Shown here: positions 1 through 7,465 of the stretch, one piece after another | How the letters are laid out: every line of letters begins with the position of its first letter | Position numbering within the stretch: position 1 is the stretch's first letter | DNA from: Actinomycetota bacterium | Lineage (GTDB): Bacteria > Actinomycetota > Acidimicrobiia > Acidimicrobiales > Poriferisodalaceae | Direction: 5' to 3' | DNA length: 20,535 nt | Assembly: GCA_013151655.1 (NCBI GenBank) | Contig: JAADHX010000287.1 | Location: 1 to 20,535, forward strand | Position numbers and translations under genes: made by a program | Notes under the pieces: model-generated | Told to the model about the DNA's origin: nothing | What the model saw: only the letters and a program-made list of their open reading frames with translations | Database searches by the model: none

Positions 1-757
1 CGGTGTGGCCACCGTCGACGTTCAACACGTGCCCGGTGACCATGGCGGACGCGTCCGATGCCAGGTATACCACGGCGCCCCAGATATCGCTCGGCTCACC
101 TAGCCGACCGAGCGGGATGTTTTCAAGGAAGTAGGCCTCGACGGCCGGATCAGCCTCCATCGCAGCTTCAACGAGGGGGGTGCGGAAATGGGTTGGCGCG
201 ATTGCATTTACCCGGACACCACGGTCCGCCCACTCGACGGCGAGCTGTCTCGTCAGTGCGATCAGGCCACCCTTGCTCGCGCTGTAGTTAGCGTTTCCCG
301 TGGTGAGCCCGACTTGACCGGCAACGGATGCGATGTGGATGATGCTCCCGCTGTCGCGCTTAAGCATATGCACCCCGACAGCTCGATCGAATAGGAACGT
401 ACCCGTCAAGTTGACATCGATCACGCGCCTCCACGTATCCAGCGACATCGATTCGGCGGGAGACCTCCGTGCTATGCCAGCGGATGTGACCAAAACGTCG
501 ATGGCGCCGTGATGGTCGATCGCAGCGGCGACGGCCGCTTGTACGTCGGCTTCTTCGGACACATCCGCAACCGATATAGAAACCCGCTCGACAAGATCTC
601 GAACAGAATCGGCGACTGTCTCGAGGCCCTCTTCGTCCACATCGACTAACGCCAACGACGCTCCAGCGGTACCAAGCGCGATCGCCGCCTCCTTCCCAAT
701 GCCCGAAGCTGCGCCCGTGACCAGGGCGACTCTGCCCCTCAGATCAAAGATTTTCAT
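1..757 (-). CDS. SDR-family NAD(P)-dependent oxidoreductase (3' end cut by window edge)
   Basis: A classical short-chain dehydrogenase/reductase read from ATG at 757; 252 codons are visible and no stop occurs before the window starts. Classical SDRs are about 250 residues, so only a few C-terminal residues should be missing. Visible motifs are the cofactor loop TGAASGIG (14-21), an acidic patch after beta-2 (VDVDEE, about 38-43, favouring NAD over NADP), the NVNLTG-type Asn (N116), Ser144, and YSASK with Tyr158 and Lys162. The C-terminal TGHVLNVDGG is the usual SDR end. The usual NNAG motif reads TSAG here. It is the last visible gene of a minus-strand catabolic operon, 43 bases after the preceding SDR. 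The substrate is probably a secondary alcohol of a sugar or sugar acid; this cannot be read from the sequence. Confidence 0.93.
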   Translation of the reverse strand, partial: MKIFDLRGRVALVTGAASGIGKEAAIALGTAGASLALVDVDEEGLETVADSVRDLVERVSISVADVSEEADVQAAVAAAIDHHGAIDVLVTSAGIARRSPAESMSLDTWRRVIDVNLTGTFLFDRAVGVHMLKRDSGSIIHIASVAGQVGLTTGNANYSASKGGLIALTRQLAVEWADRGVRVNAIAPTHFRTPLVEAAMEADPAVEAYFLENIPLGRLGEPSDIWGAVVYLASDASAMVTGHVLNVDGGHT

Positions 758-800
758 TTTCACGCTTTCTCGACGTTACGGCAATGCACGGAATGAGCAA

Positions 801-1570
801 TCAGTACATCAAGAAACCACCACTGACGTTGATAGTGGCCCCCGTGATGTAGCCGGCATGTTGGCTCGCCAGAAAAACGACGCTGCCCGCGTCTCTTCGG
901 GCTCGGCCACATATCCCAGCGGTGTCGCGGCCTTCATCGCTTCGTAGACTTCGGGGTTGAGGTCGGTCATGAGCATGTCGGTGTGCGCCTGCCCTGGCGA
1001 CACAGAATTCACCGTGATGCGATGCGGACCATATGTGCGGGCCAGGCCACGGGTCATCGAAACGACCCCTCCTTTGGACGCGCTGTAAACAACGGAACCT
1101 CCGAAGCCACCCGTCCACCAACTCTGGGAAGTGAAAGTCACGATCCTTCCACCCTGACCGGCTTCGACCATGGCGCGCGCCGCAGAACGACAAAGGAAAA
1201 AAGCCGCCTTCAAGTTCAGGTCGTGTTGACTGTCCCAATCTTCCTCGGTGACATCCTCGACACTGTCTCTTCGCCTAAGAACCGCCGCGAGGTTGGCTAG
1301 TACGTACAGACCGCCGAGCTCATTCAGTGCTCGATCGACAAGCCGATCGTGAGACTCCAGATCGGCAAGGTCCGCAACCTCCGCGATATGGCCTTCTCCA
1401 TCAAGACCCGCAACAAGACTTTCGAGCTTGGCGTGATCACGGCCTACTGCCATAACCCTCGCCCCGGTTGCCGCGAATGCCTCCGCTACAGGACGGCCAA
1501 TTCCACCTGTTGCCCCGGTAACGATCACACCTTTCCCCTCAAGGCCTGCACCAAGGTTCCAGCCAGCCAC
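801..1570 (-). CDS. SDR-family oxidoreductase with an apparent frameshift near 893
   Basis: A second classical SDR starting at GTG 1570, 14 bases after the upstream hydrolase. Motifs: TGATGGIG (18-25), N119 in DLNLKAAF, Ser148, YSASK with Tyr162 and Lys166, then the expected PLGYVAEPEE stretch (about 217-226). After that the frame runs into unrelated residues and stops at 809. The overlapping minus frame carries the typical SDR ending (SVVFLASQHAGYITGA, then NVSGGF) and stops at 801. One missing base in the GAAGAGACG region (about 891-898) would join the two into a protein of about 256 residues. This is a sequencing or assembly indel, a recent pseudogene mutation or, less likely, programmed shifting. 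The NNAG motif is also atypical (ANLAAV). Restored, it would be an ordinary SDR. Family confidence is high; intactness is uncertain. Confidence 0.85.
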
Positions 1571-1584
1571 GATCTATTCAGCCC

Positions 1585-2370
1585 TCATTCGGCTTCAATC
1601 CAAGCCCGTTCGCCGTCGATGACGACCACCTGGCCGGGCTCCGGCGCCAAAGCGACCCGGCTACCGGTCGAGTCGAGTTCTCCGATCGCCTCGAGACATT
1701 CACCTACGTCGGGGTTCGAGGCCTCGATGTAGTGACTGGCGATCACTGTCTGTGCACCAAGTAGCTCTGCAGCGAGCGCCGCATCGCGCGGCGCCATGGC
1801 CCCAGTGAGTATCTCTGCGGGGCCGGGAACCTGAGCCATGAGCGCGTTCGGCAAGGCGCATCCGAGAATGGCCACGGTCGGGGAATAGAACTCACCGATA
1901 GTGGCGATCCCGGGAAAGAACGCTGAATCGCCCCAGTGGTAGATCCGCACACCGGGCTCGACGTCGACAACATATCCAAGGGCCGTGCCTGGAACCACGC
2001 TGCCGTCCGACAACGTAGCCTGCGACCAATGGTGGGCTTCAACGGTCTGAATCACGACGCCATTCAGAAGCAACTTGATACCGTGAATCGTCGCCTGCAC
2101 CTGGTCCGAAGGCAGACCCTGATCCATCATCAGGGCGCGTACATCCGCGGCTCCAACGACGGGTGCGCCCGTTCGCTCTGCGATAGCGAATGCATCTCCC
2201 ATGTGATCCCAAACTGCGTGAGAAACGAGAATCACATCGGGCTTCTCGAGCTCCTCGGGTGTGATCGGCGCACCAGGGTTTCCTACGAGATACGGATCGA
2301 ACAAGATTCGGTGATCTGGTGAGACCACCTCATAGCCGGCAACGCCGAAGAACTTGATACGTGTCGTCAT
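1585..2370 (-). CDS. Metallo-beta-lactamase-fold hydrolase, UlaG/UPF0173-like
   Basis: A 261-residue cytoplasmic protein with no signal peptide. It resembles the UlaG-like/UPF0173 branch of the MBL superfamily, which includes lactonases such as L-ascorbate-6-phosphate lactonase. Visible elements: FDPY near 25-28, the metal motif SHAVWDH (H51, D55, H56), HH at 113-114, the YHWGDSAFF strand with D148, APRDAAL near 193-199 (the family usually has M-x-P-x-D-A) and ASHY with H213. The canonical HxHxDH motif has Val53 in place of the second His, so one zinc ligand is missing or substituted. A good Shine-Dalgarno (AAAGGAG) precedes ATG 2370. It lies 67 bases after the MDR dehydrogenase. A role in opening a sugar lactone made by the neighbouring dehydrogenases is plausible inference. 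Confidence 0.82.
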   Translation of the reverse strand: MTTRIKFFGVAGYEVVSPDHRILFDPYLVGNPGAPITPEELEKPDVILVSHAVWDHMGDAFAIAERTGAPVVGAADVRALMMDQGLPSDQVQATIHGIKLLLNGVVIQTVEAHHWSQATLSDGSVVPGTALGYVVDVEPGVRIYHWGDSAFFPGIATIGEFYSPTVAILGCALPNALMAQVPGPAEILTGAMAPRDAALAAELLGAQTVIASHYIEASNPDVGECLEAIGELDSTGSRVALAPEPGQVVVIDGERAWIEAE

Positions 2371-2437
2371 TTCAGAATGCTCCTTTCGAAACCGCCTGTT
2401 CGGTCAATTAGGACTCCCCAGCGAGCAGCGGATACGC

Positions 2438-3481
2438 TCACGACTCACTCACTTCGATGAGCACTTTGATCGCCTCGGCCGGGTGGTCGTGGGCAAAGGT
2501 CAACGCTTGTTGCGCATCCTCGAGGCTGTACCGCTGAGTGATCATCGCGCCGATACGGTCGGCGTTTCTCTTAACAAGTTCAACGGCTTCTGGGAACAGC
2601 CCTGTGTTGAGTCTCGACCCAAGCACCGTCAACTCACGCCGGGTGAACTCGACGATGGGCAGAGAAACGTCGTCGTTGCTCAAACCCACGATCACCAGTC
2701 GACCGGAAGCTGCCACAAGATCGAAACCTGACCGAATCACCGCTGACGCCCCGGTCGCATCAAATACGACCGCTGGCCCGTCGCCGTTGGTCCATTGCTC
2801 CACCCGCTGCGCCAAGTTGTCGTCGCCGCCGGCGAGAATGGTCTCTGTCGCACCAAGATGTCGTGCGAGATCGAGCCTGTTCTGGGCGAGGTCACTCACC
2901 ATCACGTCAGCGCCGAGCTCGCTTGTAGCCAGCACGATTCCTTGGCCGATCGGTCCCGCGCCGAGAACGAGAACGAATTCTCCTGCAACGACGGCGGCTC
3001 GTGTTACCGCTTGTAGTGCGATCGATACGGGTTCACAAAGTGTGCCGAGGTCGGCGCTGAGATCGCCGATCGAGTGAGCGATCGCAGCAGGAACCACGAT
3101 CTGCGTCTGAAGCGCCCCGGACCGATGGACACCAACGATCTCGATATTCTCGCAACAATTTGGGTGCTCGGTACGGCAGGGGTAACACGACCCACAGGAG
3201 GTGAAGGGCTCTATCGCCACCCGGTCGCCGAGAGTCAGAGGCCCGTCGACATCGGGACCGATCTCGGCGATCACGCCAGAGAACTCGTGTCCCTGGACGA
3301 GCGGATAGTTCGAGTACGGGTGATCACCGCTGAAGAGATGGATATCCGACCCGCACAATCCGACTCGTTCGACCGTGACGAGCACCTCCCGAGGTCCCGG
3401 CACCACGGCGGCGGTGTCTCGAATCTCGACATTGCTCTTGCTCGTAGTAACCGCCGCTCGGAGCGGCCCCGGCTTCGTCAT
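2438..3481 (-). CDS. Zinc-dependent medium-chain alcohol/polyol dehydrogenase
   Basis: A 347-residue medium-chain dehydrogenase/reductase of the sorbitol/threonine/L-gulonate dehydrogenase type. Catalytic zinc ligands are C43 (GLCGSDIH), H65-E66 (GHE) and E150 (LCEP). The structural zinc lobe has C96, C99, C102 and C110 with canonical spacing. The Rossmann loop is GAGPIG (174-179), followed by an acidic residue (VSDLAQNR), suggesting NAD. The length is normal. ATG 3481 has GAGG about 7 bases upstream. The gene is 110 bases downstream of the Gfo/Idh/MocA gene; that gap holds a direct repeat and -10-like hexamers, so it may have its own promoter. Expected reaction: reversible oxidation of a secondary hydroxyl on a polyol or sugar acid. 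The exact substrate cannot be inferred. Confidence 0.93.
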   Translation of the reverse strand: MTKPGPLRAAVTTSKSNVEIRDTAAVVPGPREVLVTVERVGLCGSDIHLFSGDHPYSNYPLVQGHEFSGVIAEIGPDVDGPLTLGDRVAIEPFTSCGSCYPCRTEHPNCCENIEIVGVHRSGALQTQIVVPAAIAHSIGDLSADLGTLCEPVSIALQAVTRAAVVAGEFVLVLGAGPIGQGIVLATSELGADVMVSDLAQNRLDLARHLGATETILAGGDDNLAQRVEQWTNGDGPAVVFDATGASAVIRSGFDLVAASGRLVIVGLSNDDVSLPIVEFTRRELTVLGSRLNTGLFPEAVELVKRNADRIGAMITQRYSLEDAQQALTFAHDHPAEAIKVLIEVSES

Positions 3482-3568
3482 ATTCGCACCTCACGCCGGG
3501 CACACATCGCCGTTTCAAGTTCCAACTCTGCTCCTCATTTCCGTCCACCGACCTGGTACGCACCAGTC

Positions 3569-3582
3569 ATCATACATCATAC
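3569..3582 (-). promoter_or_regulatory. Tandem ATCATAC repeat with -10-like hexamers upstream of the MDR gene
   Basis: Two head-to-tail copies of ATCATAC lie in the gap before the dehydrogenase at 3481. Read on the minus strand they give overlapping TATGAT hexamers, each one mismatch from the sigma-70 -10 consensus, about 90 bases upstream of the start codon. I see no convincing -35. This could be a weak internal promoter or a regulator's direct-repeat site. Confidence 0.3.
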
Positions 3583-3591
3583 CGCACGACT

Positions 3592-4614
3592 TTACGTCGT
3601 AAGATCGATCACCTGGTTTCGCTCGGCTGACTCATAGGCCCGAAACACGAGATTCAGCGTCTTCAGGTTGTCCTCGCCGGTCGTCTCTGGCGGCAAACCC
3701 GTGCGGAGTGCCTCGATGAATGCCTCGTGAATCGGAACCATGCTGGCATGAGCCACGTCGTAATCGGGATCTGCCCACGTATATCTCGGTGCGGGATAGC
3801 GCCGGGACAGCGTGCCTTCTGATGTCGTCGTCCGAATCCAAAAATCCGCACCGAGCTCAAGCGTACCTTCGGTGCCTTCAATGTAAATGAGCGTCTCCGG
3901 GAAGATCTCCAACTCGGTCTTAGTGGAGTAACTCATGTCGCATGAGCAGATGACATCGTCGAATCGCAACATCACGGAGGCAACATCCTCTCCCGCAATG
4001 TCACTGCGGGTCTGGACATGTTGACAGTACAGCGAACGAGGTTCGCCGAAGAGAAATCGGGCAAGATCGAGCATGTGGGTTCCAAGGTCGGTCAGGATGA
4101 GTCGCTCGAGCGTCATCAGGAACGGCTGGTTATCAAACACCGGAAACCCGTGGATCCACTGGATTCGCGCCCTGTACGGATCGCCGACAACACCGTCGTC
4201 GAGCAATGATTTGATCTTCCTGATCGGCACCTGGTAACGGAAGTTCTCGTGGATGAAGAGAGGAATCCCCGCCTCCTGGCATGCCTCGACCATGCCTCGC
4301 GCCGTTGCCAAATCGCCAGCCATCGGTTTTTGACAGATGACCGGCACCTTGTATTTCGCGGCAAGATGCACCAGCGGGGCATGCCCTCCGACCTCGGTGA
4401 TGATGTCCACAAAGTCGAGGTCTTCGGTACGAAGCAGCTCCTCCGCATCGTCGTAGAACCGTGCGACGCCGAACTTCTCGGCCGCGGCCTCAGCCTTCTC
4501 ACCGGTCCGGTTGTACACCGCTACCAGTTCGACGCCGCCTGCCTCGAACCACGCCGGGATTTGGAACGTCGACCAAAAACCGGTACCCAATACAGCAAAT
4601 TTTAAGAGTGTCAT
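3592..4614 (-). CDS. Gfo/Idh/MocA-family sugar oxidoreductase
   Basis: A 340-residue dehydrogenase with the two-domain Gfo/Idh/MocA layout. The N-terminal Rossmann fold starts with AVLGTGFW (about 7-14), with YNRT after beta-2. VICQKPMA matches the family's EKP signature with Gln for Glu; the Lys is retained. HENFRYQVP follows, and the C-terminal catalytic segment is DLGTHMLDLARFLFG with the conserved Asp and His. These enzymes oxidise or reduce sugars, inositols or sugar acids with NAD(P). It is the first gene of the minus-strand operon and is divergent from the ABC importer, sharing the 4615-4898 control region. No strong Shine-Dalgarno precedes ATG 4614. Together with the importer it is a natural first oxidation step for the imported sugar (inference). 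Confidence 0.93.
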   Translation of the reverse strand: MTLLKFAVLGTGFWSTFQIPAWFEAGGVELVAVYNRTGEKAEAAAEKFGVARFYDDAEELLRTEDLDFVDIITEVGGHAPLVHLAAKYKVPVICQKPMAGDLATARGMVEACQEAGIPLFIHENFRYQVPIRKIKSLLDDGVVGDPYRARIQWIHGFPVFDNQPFLMTLERLILTDLGTHMLDLARFLFGEPRSLYCQHVQTRSDIAGEDVASVMLRFDDVICSCDMSYSTKTELEIFPETLIYIEGTEGTLELGADFWIRTTTSEGTLSRRYPAPRYTWADPDYDVAHASMVPIHEAFIEALRTGLPPETTGEDNLKTLNLVFRAYESAERNQVIDLTT

Positions 4615-4664
4615 TTGCGCATCTTACACGAAGTACTCTAGTATGACCTCCGACAGTTGGACTT

Positions 4665-4684
4665 ACTACTTGTAATCAAGTAGT
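4665..4684. promoter_or_regulatory. 8-bp-arm palindrome, probable regulator site
   Basis: ACTACTTG and CAAGTAGT are perfect 8-base inverted arms separated by TAAT. The site lies in the divergent spacer between the Gfo/Idh gene and the importer and directly abuts the CAAGCGCTTG palindrome. Its size and symmetry suit a dimeric winged-helix or helix-turn-helix regulator. Whether it binds the FCD-GntR regulator encoded at 12691-13410 or another factor cannot be told. Confidence 0.5.
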
Positions 4685-4694
4685 CAAGCGCTTG
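4685..4694. promoter_or_regulatory. LacI/GalR-type operator core CAAGCGCTTG
   Basis: A perfect 10-base palindrome containing AAGCGCTT, the core typical of LacI/GalR-family operators with a central CG. It overlaps the -35-like TTGCCA (4692-4697) of the importer promoter, where a repressor would block transcription. No LacI-family gene is visible in the window, so the regulator would be encoded elsewhere. Confidence 0.55.
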
Positions 4695-4720
4695 CCAGCA
4701 AATGTACATCTATGTATGGT
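4692..4720 (+). promoter_or_regulatory. Candidate sigma-70 promoter of the ABC importer operon
   Basis: TTGCCA (4692-4697, 5/6 to consensus), a 17-base spacer and TATGGT (4715-4720, 4/6) form a plausible promoter reading toward the binding-protein gene at 4899. It implies a leader of about 170 bases. The -35 overlaps the LacI-type palindrome. Prediction by eye only. Confidence 0.4.
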
Positions 4721-4740
4721 CATGTATGCATGGGAGGGTC

Positions 4741-4902
4741 ATGTTGAAAGTGAAGTCAACGGAGGAGAGCGGTCGGGCACTAGTCGAGGAATCTGAGGCA
4801 GCGACACCGGAGCGAAAGCGTCTGGTTCACCGCCTGGGAAGACTCTCACGAGAAAACTCATCATCTACATACGTGTCAACCAATGAGAGGAGCAGCAAAT
4901 GA
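4741..4902 (+). CDS. Possible 53-aa leader ORF overlapping the binding-protein start
   Basis: A short ORF in the importer leader starts at ATG 4741, just after GGGAGGG (4732-4738, unusually close spacing). It ends in TGA 4900-4902, overlapping the binding-protein ATG at 4899 as ATGA. The product would be hydrophilic and rich in Glu, Arg and Ser, with no recognised domain. An upstream in-frame ATG at 4702 would give 66 residues but would sit inside the likely promoter region. It could be a regulatory leader peptide, a remnant of a lost gene, or chance. The binding protein has its own strong Shine-Dalgarno inside this ORF. Confidence 0.25.
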   Translation: MLKVKSTEESGRALVEESEAATPERKRLVHRLGRLSRENSSSTYVSTNERSSK

Positions 4903-6392
4903 GCGAGCACAACCTAAGTAGGCGGAAGTTCCTCGGTATTGCCGCGGTAGCTGGCGGAAGCCTCGTCGTAGCAGCATGTGGAGGATCATCCACCACAACC
5001 ACGGCAACAGCCGGTGATGGAGGAGGATCGTCCACCACACCCGCGGCGGGAGCAACAACGACTGCCGCACCGGCGGGAGAGACCATCGTGCTGGACGTGT
5101 TGACTTCTCCGTCCGAGTATGAAGGCCCGTACCGGGAGATCTGGAGCTTTTTCGAGTCCACTCATCCAGGTATCGAGATCGCCTTGTTCTCTATCAACGA
5201 GGACACCGCCGCCGCCCATGAGGCCAAAGTGGCAGGCGGTTTCTTGCCTGCGATTGAAGACACCACAGAACAACAGCTGGTGGCCGGAGCTGACAACTTC
5301 GAGACCTTCGTCGATCTCAGCACGATTGACTTCCCCTACTTTGACAAGTGGACATGGGACCTCGAGAACACCTGGTCAGATCTGTTTGGTCAGTCCGGTC
5401 CCCGAACAATTTCTCCCTTCCAGGGCTTTGTCCTCACCTGGCAATGGAACGAAGAGCTCATGCAGCGGGCTGGCCTCGATCCAGTCAACGACGTCAAGAC
5501 CTGGGAAGATCAAAAAGCCTGGCTCGATGAGGGCACGGCATGGGCAGCCGCCCAAGATGATGTCTCTTTCTTCTGGAACCAGGCATGGCACAACTGGGTC
5601 TTCGGAGTCCAATATCCCGAAATCCTGCCGTTGGCCTTCGCCGACGGGGGCCGGCAACGCTTGGTTGACTGCTGGCTGGGCGAGGCGAAATTCAACGCCG
5701 ATGACTCGCCCTACCGTCACCACTTCGAGTTCTTCCAGGAGGCAAATAACAAGGGATGGATACCAAGCGGTCTTACCACGCGACAGTGGGAAGGTGACAT
5801 GGAAACCAGCTATATCGCTGGGGACTCGGTGATGATGTTCCACGGCCCATGGGTCTGGGACAAGGCACTGGCCGCAGGGTCGGATTTCGCCATCAACGAC
5901 ATGCAACGAGGAATGCCCGTGACACCTCCTGCAGACGGACAGGCATGGAAACAGGCGGCGAGTCCGCCTTCGATAGCCGACCTTGGCCTGTTCATGAGGA
6001 CAGGGAACAAAGAAGCTGCCCATTGGGAGCAAACCCTGACCGCTTGGAATTGGATACACAGTCCCGAGGCCATCCCTCTTCGCGCCGAGGCCGAAGGCCG
6101 TGCGGTGACCTACAAACTCGACGAGCCGCTCGACATTGCGGGTCCGCAGTACAAGAATGTGTTGAAGGAGATCGGCACTCCTGGAGGCAAGTGGGAGGAC
6201 GCCTCGTTCGAGGAAGGCCAGACCGGGGAAGTACTTGCTGCTCCGTTCCGGATCAAGGGCTCGGTCGGCGTGTTCGACTGGGAAGCCAACGGGAACAACG
6301 TTGTAATGGCAGACCTGCTCAGCGGTGCGATCGACGTGCAGGGAGCCCTGGACATCCTTCAGAGCAACTGGGAAGCCAGCTACGAGATCTAA
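4899..6392 (+). CDS. ABC transporter extracellular sugar-binding lipoprotein (Tat-exported)
   Basis: A 497-residue solute-binding protein of the carbohydrate-uptake (family 1) type. The N-terminus has a twin-arginine signal, SRRKFLG at 7-13, and a lipobox ending in C27 (VAAC), followed by a low-complexity Gly/Ser/Thr/Ala linker to about residue 63. It should be exported folded by Tat and lipid-anchored outside the cytoplasmic membrane. The mature part has the alpha/beta binding-protein layout with many Trp residues (for example FFWNQAWHNWVFG and GPWVW), as in sugar-binding pockets. The start is fixed by a strong Shine-Dalgarno (GAGAGGAG, 4885-4892) 6 bases before ATG. It heads the importer operon with two permeases downstream. 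The ligand is presumably a carbohydrate, possibly one oxidised by the divergent operon. Confidence 0.93.
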   Translation: MSEHNLSRRKFLGIAAVAGGSLVVAACGGSSTTTTATAGDGGGSSTTPAAGATTTAAPAGETIVLDVLTSPSEYEGPYREIWSFFESTHPGIEIALFSINEDTAAAHEAKVAGGFLPAIEDTTEQQLVAGADNFETFVDLSTIDFPYFDKWTWDLENTWSDLFGQSGPRTISPFQGFVLTWQWNEELMQRAGLDPVNDVKTWEDQKAWLDEGTAWAAAQDDVSFFWNQAWHNWVFGVQYPEILPLAFADGGRQRLVDCWLGEAKFNADDSPYRHHFEFFQEANNKGWIPSGLTTRQWEGDMETSYIAGDSVMMFHGPWVWDKALAAGSDFAINDMQRGMPVTPPADGQAWKQAASPPSIADLGLFMRTGNKEAAHWEQTLTAWNWIHSPEAIPLRAEAEGRAVTYKLDEPLDIAGPQYKNVLKEIGTPGGKWEDASFEEGQTGEVLAAPFRIKGSVGVFDWEANGNNVVMADLLSGAIDVQGALDILQSNWEASYEI

Positions 6393-6414
6393 GTTAGCCG
6401 ACTTCCTCCTGACA

Positions 6415-6484
6415 GCCAGAACGCGGTGACGGTGATACGAACCACTACCGTCATCGCGTTCTGGCATTCTCGTCACCGCGTTTT
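6415..6484 (+). terminator. Two mutually exclusive hairpins between binding-protein and permease genes
   Basis: Hairpin A pairs 6415-6433 with 6447-6465: an 11-bp stem, one G-T wobble (6426/6454), then 7 bp, with a 13-base loop. Hairpin B pairs the same left region (6420-6431) with 6471-6482 as a perfect 12-bp stem ending in a TTTT run (6481-6484), which resembles an intrinsic terminator. Because the left arm is shared, only one can form at a time. The position, after the binding-protein stop and before the permeases, fits an element that stabilises the upstream mRNA or attenuates read-through. Confidence 0.65.
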
Positions 6485-6501
6485 AGTGAATGGAGCGGAC
6501 C

Positions 6502-7461
6502 ATGGGTAGGACCCTGAAAAAAACAGCGTCCAAAGCACCCGACGCAGCGACCAGTTCCAACCAGCCCGGACTCAAGAGTCTCGAACGCAGGCGCATCCTG
6601 CAGGACTGGGCGTTCATATCCCCTCAGCTCTTCTTGTTCGTGATGCTGACACTCGTGCCTTTCCTCTTTGCCATCCCCATCCTCTTCACGGATATGGCCA
6701 ACTTCACCGACCCGTCGGTTAACAATGTCGGCTGGGCGAACTTCACAGCGATCTTCGACAATCCGAGCGTCGCAGCCGACTACTTCCCAGCATTGAAAAG
6801 GACGCTGATCTTTGTTGGACTCAACTACACGACCGTGTACATCTTCGGGTTGTCCCTTGCCCTCTTGATGTTCGAATTCGGCGTCAGACGCGGGTTCTTC
6901 ACGATCATCTACATGCCTCTGATGCTGTCGGGGCTAGCGGTCGGGTATCTCGCCGTCATGCTGTTCGCCCAGCAAACCGGATCCATGAACCTCTTCCTCC
7001 TCGACATCGGGTTGATATCGAAGCCGTTCGACATCTTCTCTGCCAATGGAACACGATGGATACTCCCAGCCATGGTCGGTTGGCGGTACGCAGGCTTCAA
7101 CATGGCGATCTTCCTCGTCGGGTTACTCGCCATCCCGACGGATACCATCGAAGCCTCCATCGTCGACGGCGCCAGCTACTGGCAGCGCCTGACGAGGGTC
7201 TACTTCCCTCAGATGTGGCCATCGTTCATCATCGCGACGACGATGGCGCTCATCGGCGCCTTCTCAGTGTTCGATGAACTGGTCGCCATGGGTGCGTTGT
7301 ACGTGAACCCTGAGGCCAAGCTCCTCAGCATTCTCTTCTTCACATACGGATTCCAGATCGACCGACTGGCGCTGGGCATGACCCTTGCCGTTATCACGTC
7401 CGTGCCGCTCATCATCGTCGGAGTTCTACTCCTGCGGCTGCAGCGACGACTCCAGTACTAG
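6502..7461 (+). CDS. ABC sugar transporter permease, MalF/UgpA type
   Basis: An integral membrane permease of 319 residues from ATG 6502. I choose this start because GGAG lies 6 bases upstream (6492-6495); an in-frame ATG at 6490 would add four residues. A cytoplasmic N-terminus of about 38 residues precedes six hydrophobic segments (approximately 39-61, 100-123, 132-156, 189-210, 241-264 and 293-312). The EAA loop EASIVDGASYWQRLTRVYFP (about 217-236) has the conserved Glu-Ala, Gly and C-terminal Pro that dock onto the ABC ATPase. It pairs with the next permease, four bases downstream. No ATPase is encoded in the window, so a shared MsmK/UgpC-type subunit is likely. Confidence 0.93.
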   Translation: MGRTLKKTASKAPDAATSSNQPGLKSLERRRILQDWAFISPQLFLFVMLTLVPFLFAIPILFTDMANFTDPSVNNVGWANFTAIFDNPSVAADYFPALKRTLIFVGLNYTTVYIFGLSLALLMFEFGVRRGFFTIIYMPLMLSGLAVGYLAVMLFAQQTGSMNLFLLDIGLISKPFDIFSANGTRWILPAMVGWRYAGFNMAIFLVGLLAIPTDTIEASIVDGASYWQRLTRVYFPQMWPSFIIATTMALIGAFSVFDELVAMGALYVNPEAKLLSILFFTYGFQIDRLALGMTLAVITSVPLIIVGVLLLRLQRRLQY

Positions 7462-7465
7462 TGCC

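Noticed and set aside
3592..4614. QKP instead of EKP in the Gfo/Idh/MocA enzyme as an inactivating change
   Set aside because: The catalytic Lys is kept and Gln at this position is tolerated in the family; all other motifs are normal.
5376..6476. Long open frame of 366 codons on the minus strand
   Set aside because: It is antisense to the binding-protein gene, has no recognisable domain, and runs through the hairpin region. It is a shadow of GC-rich codon bias.
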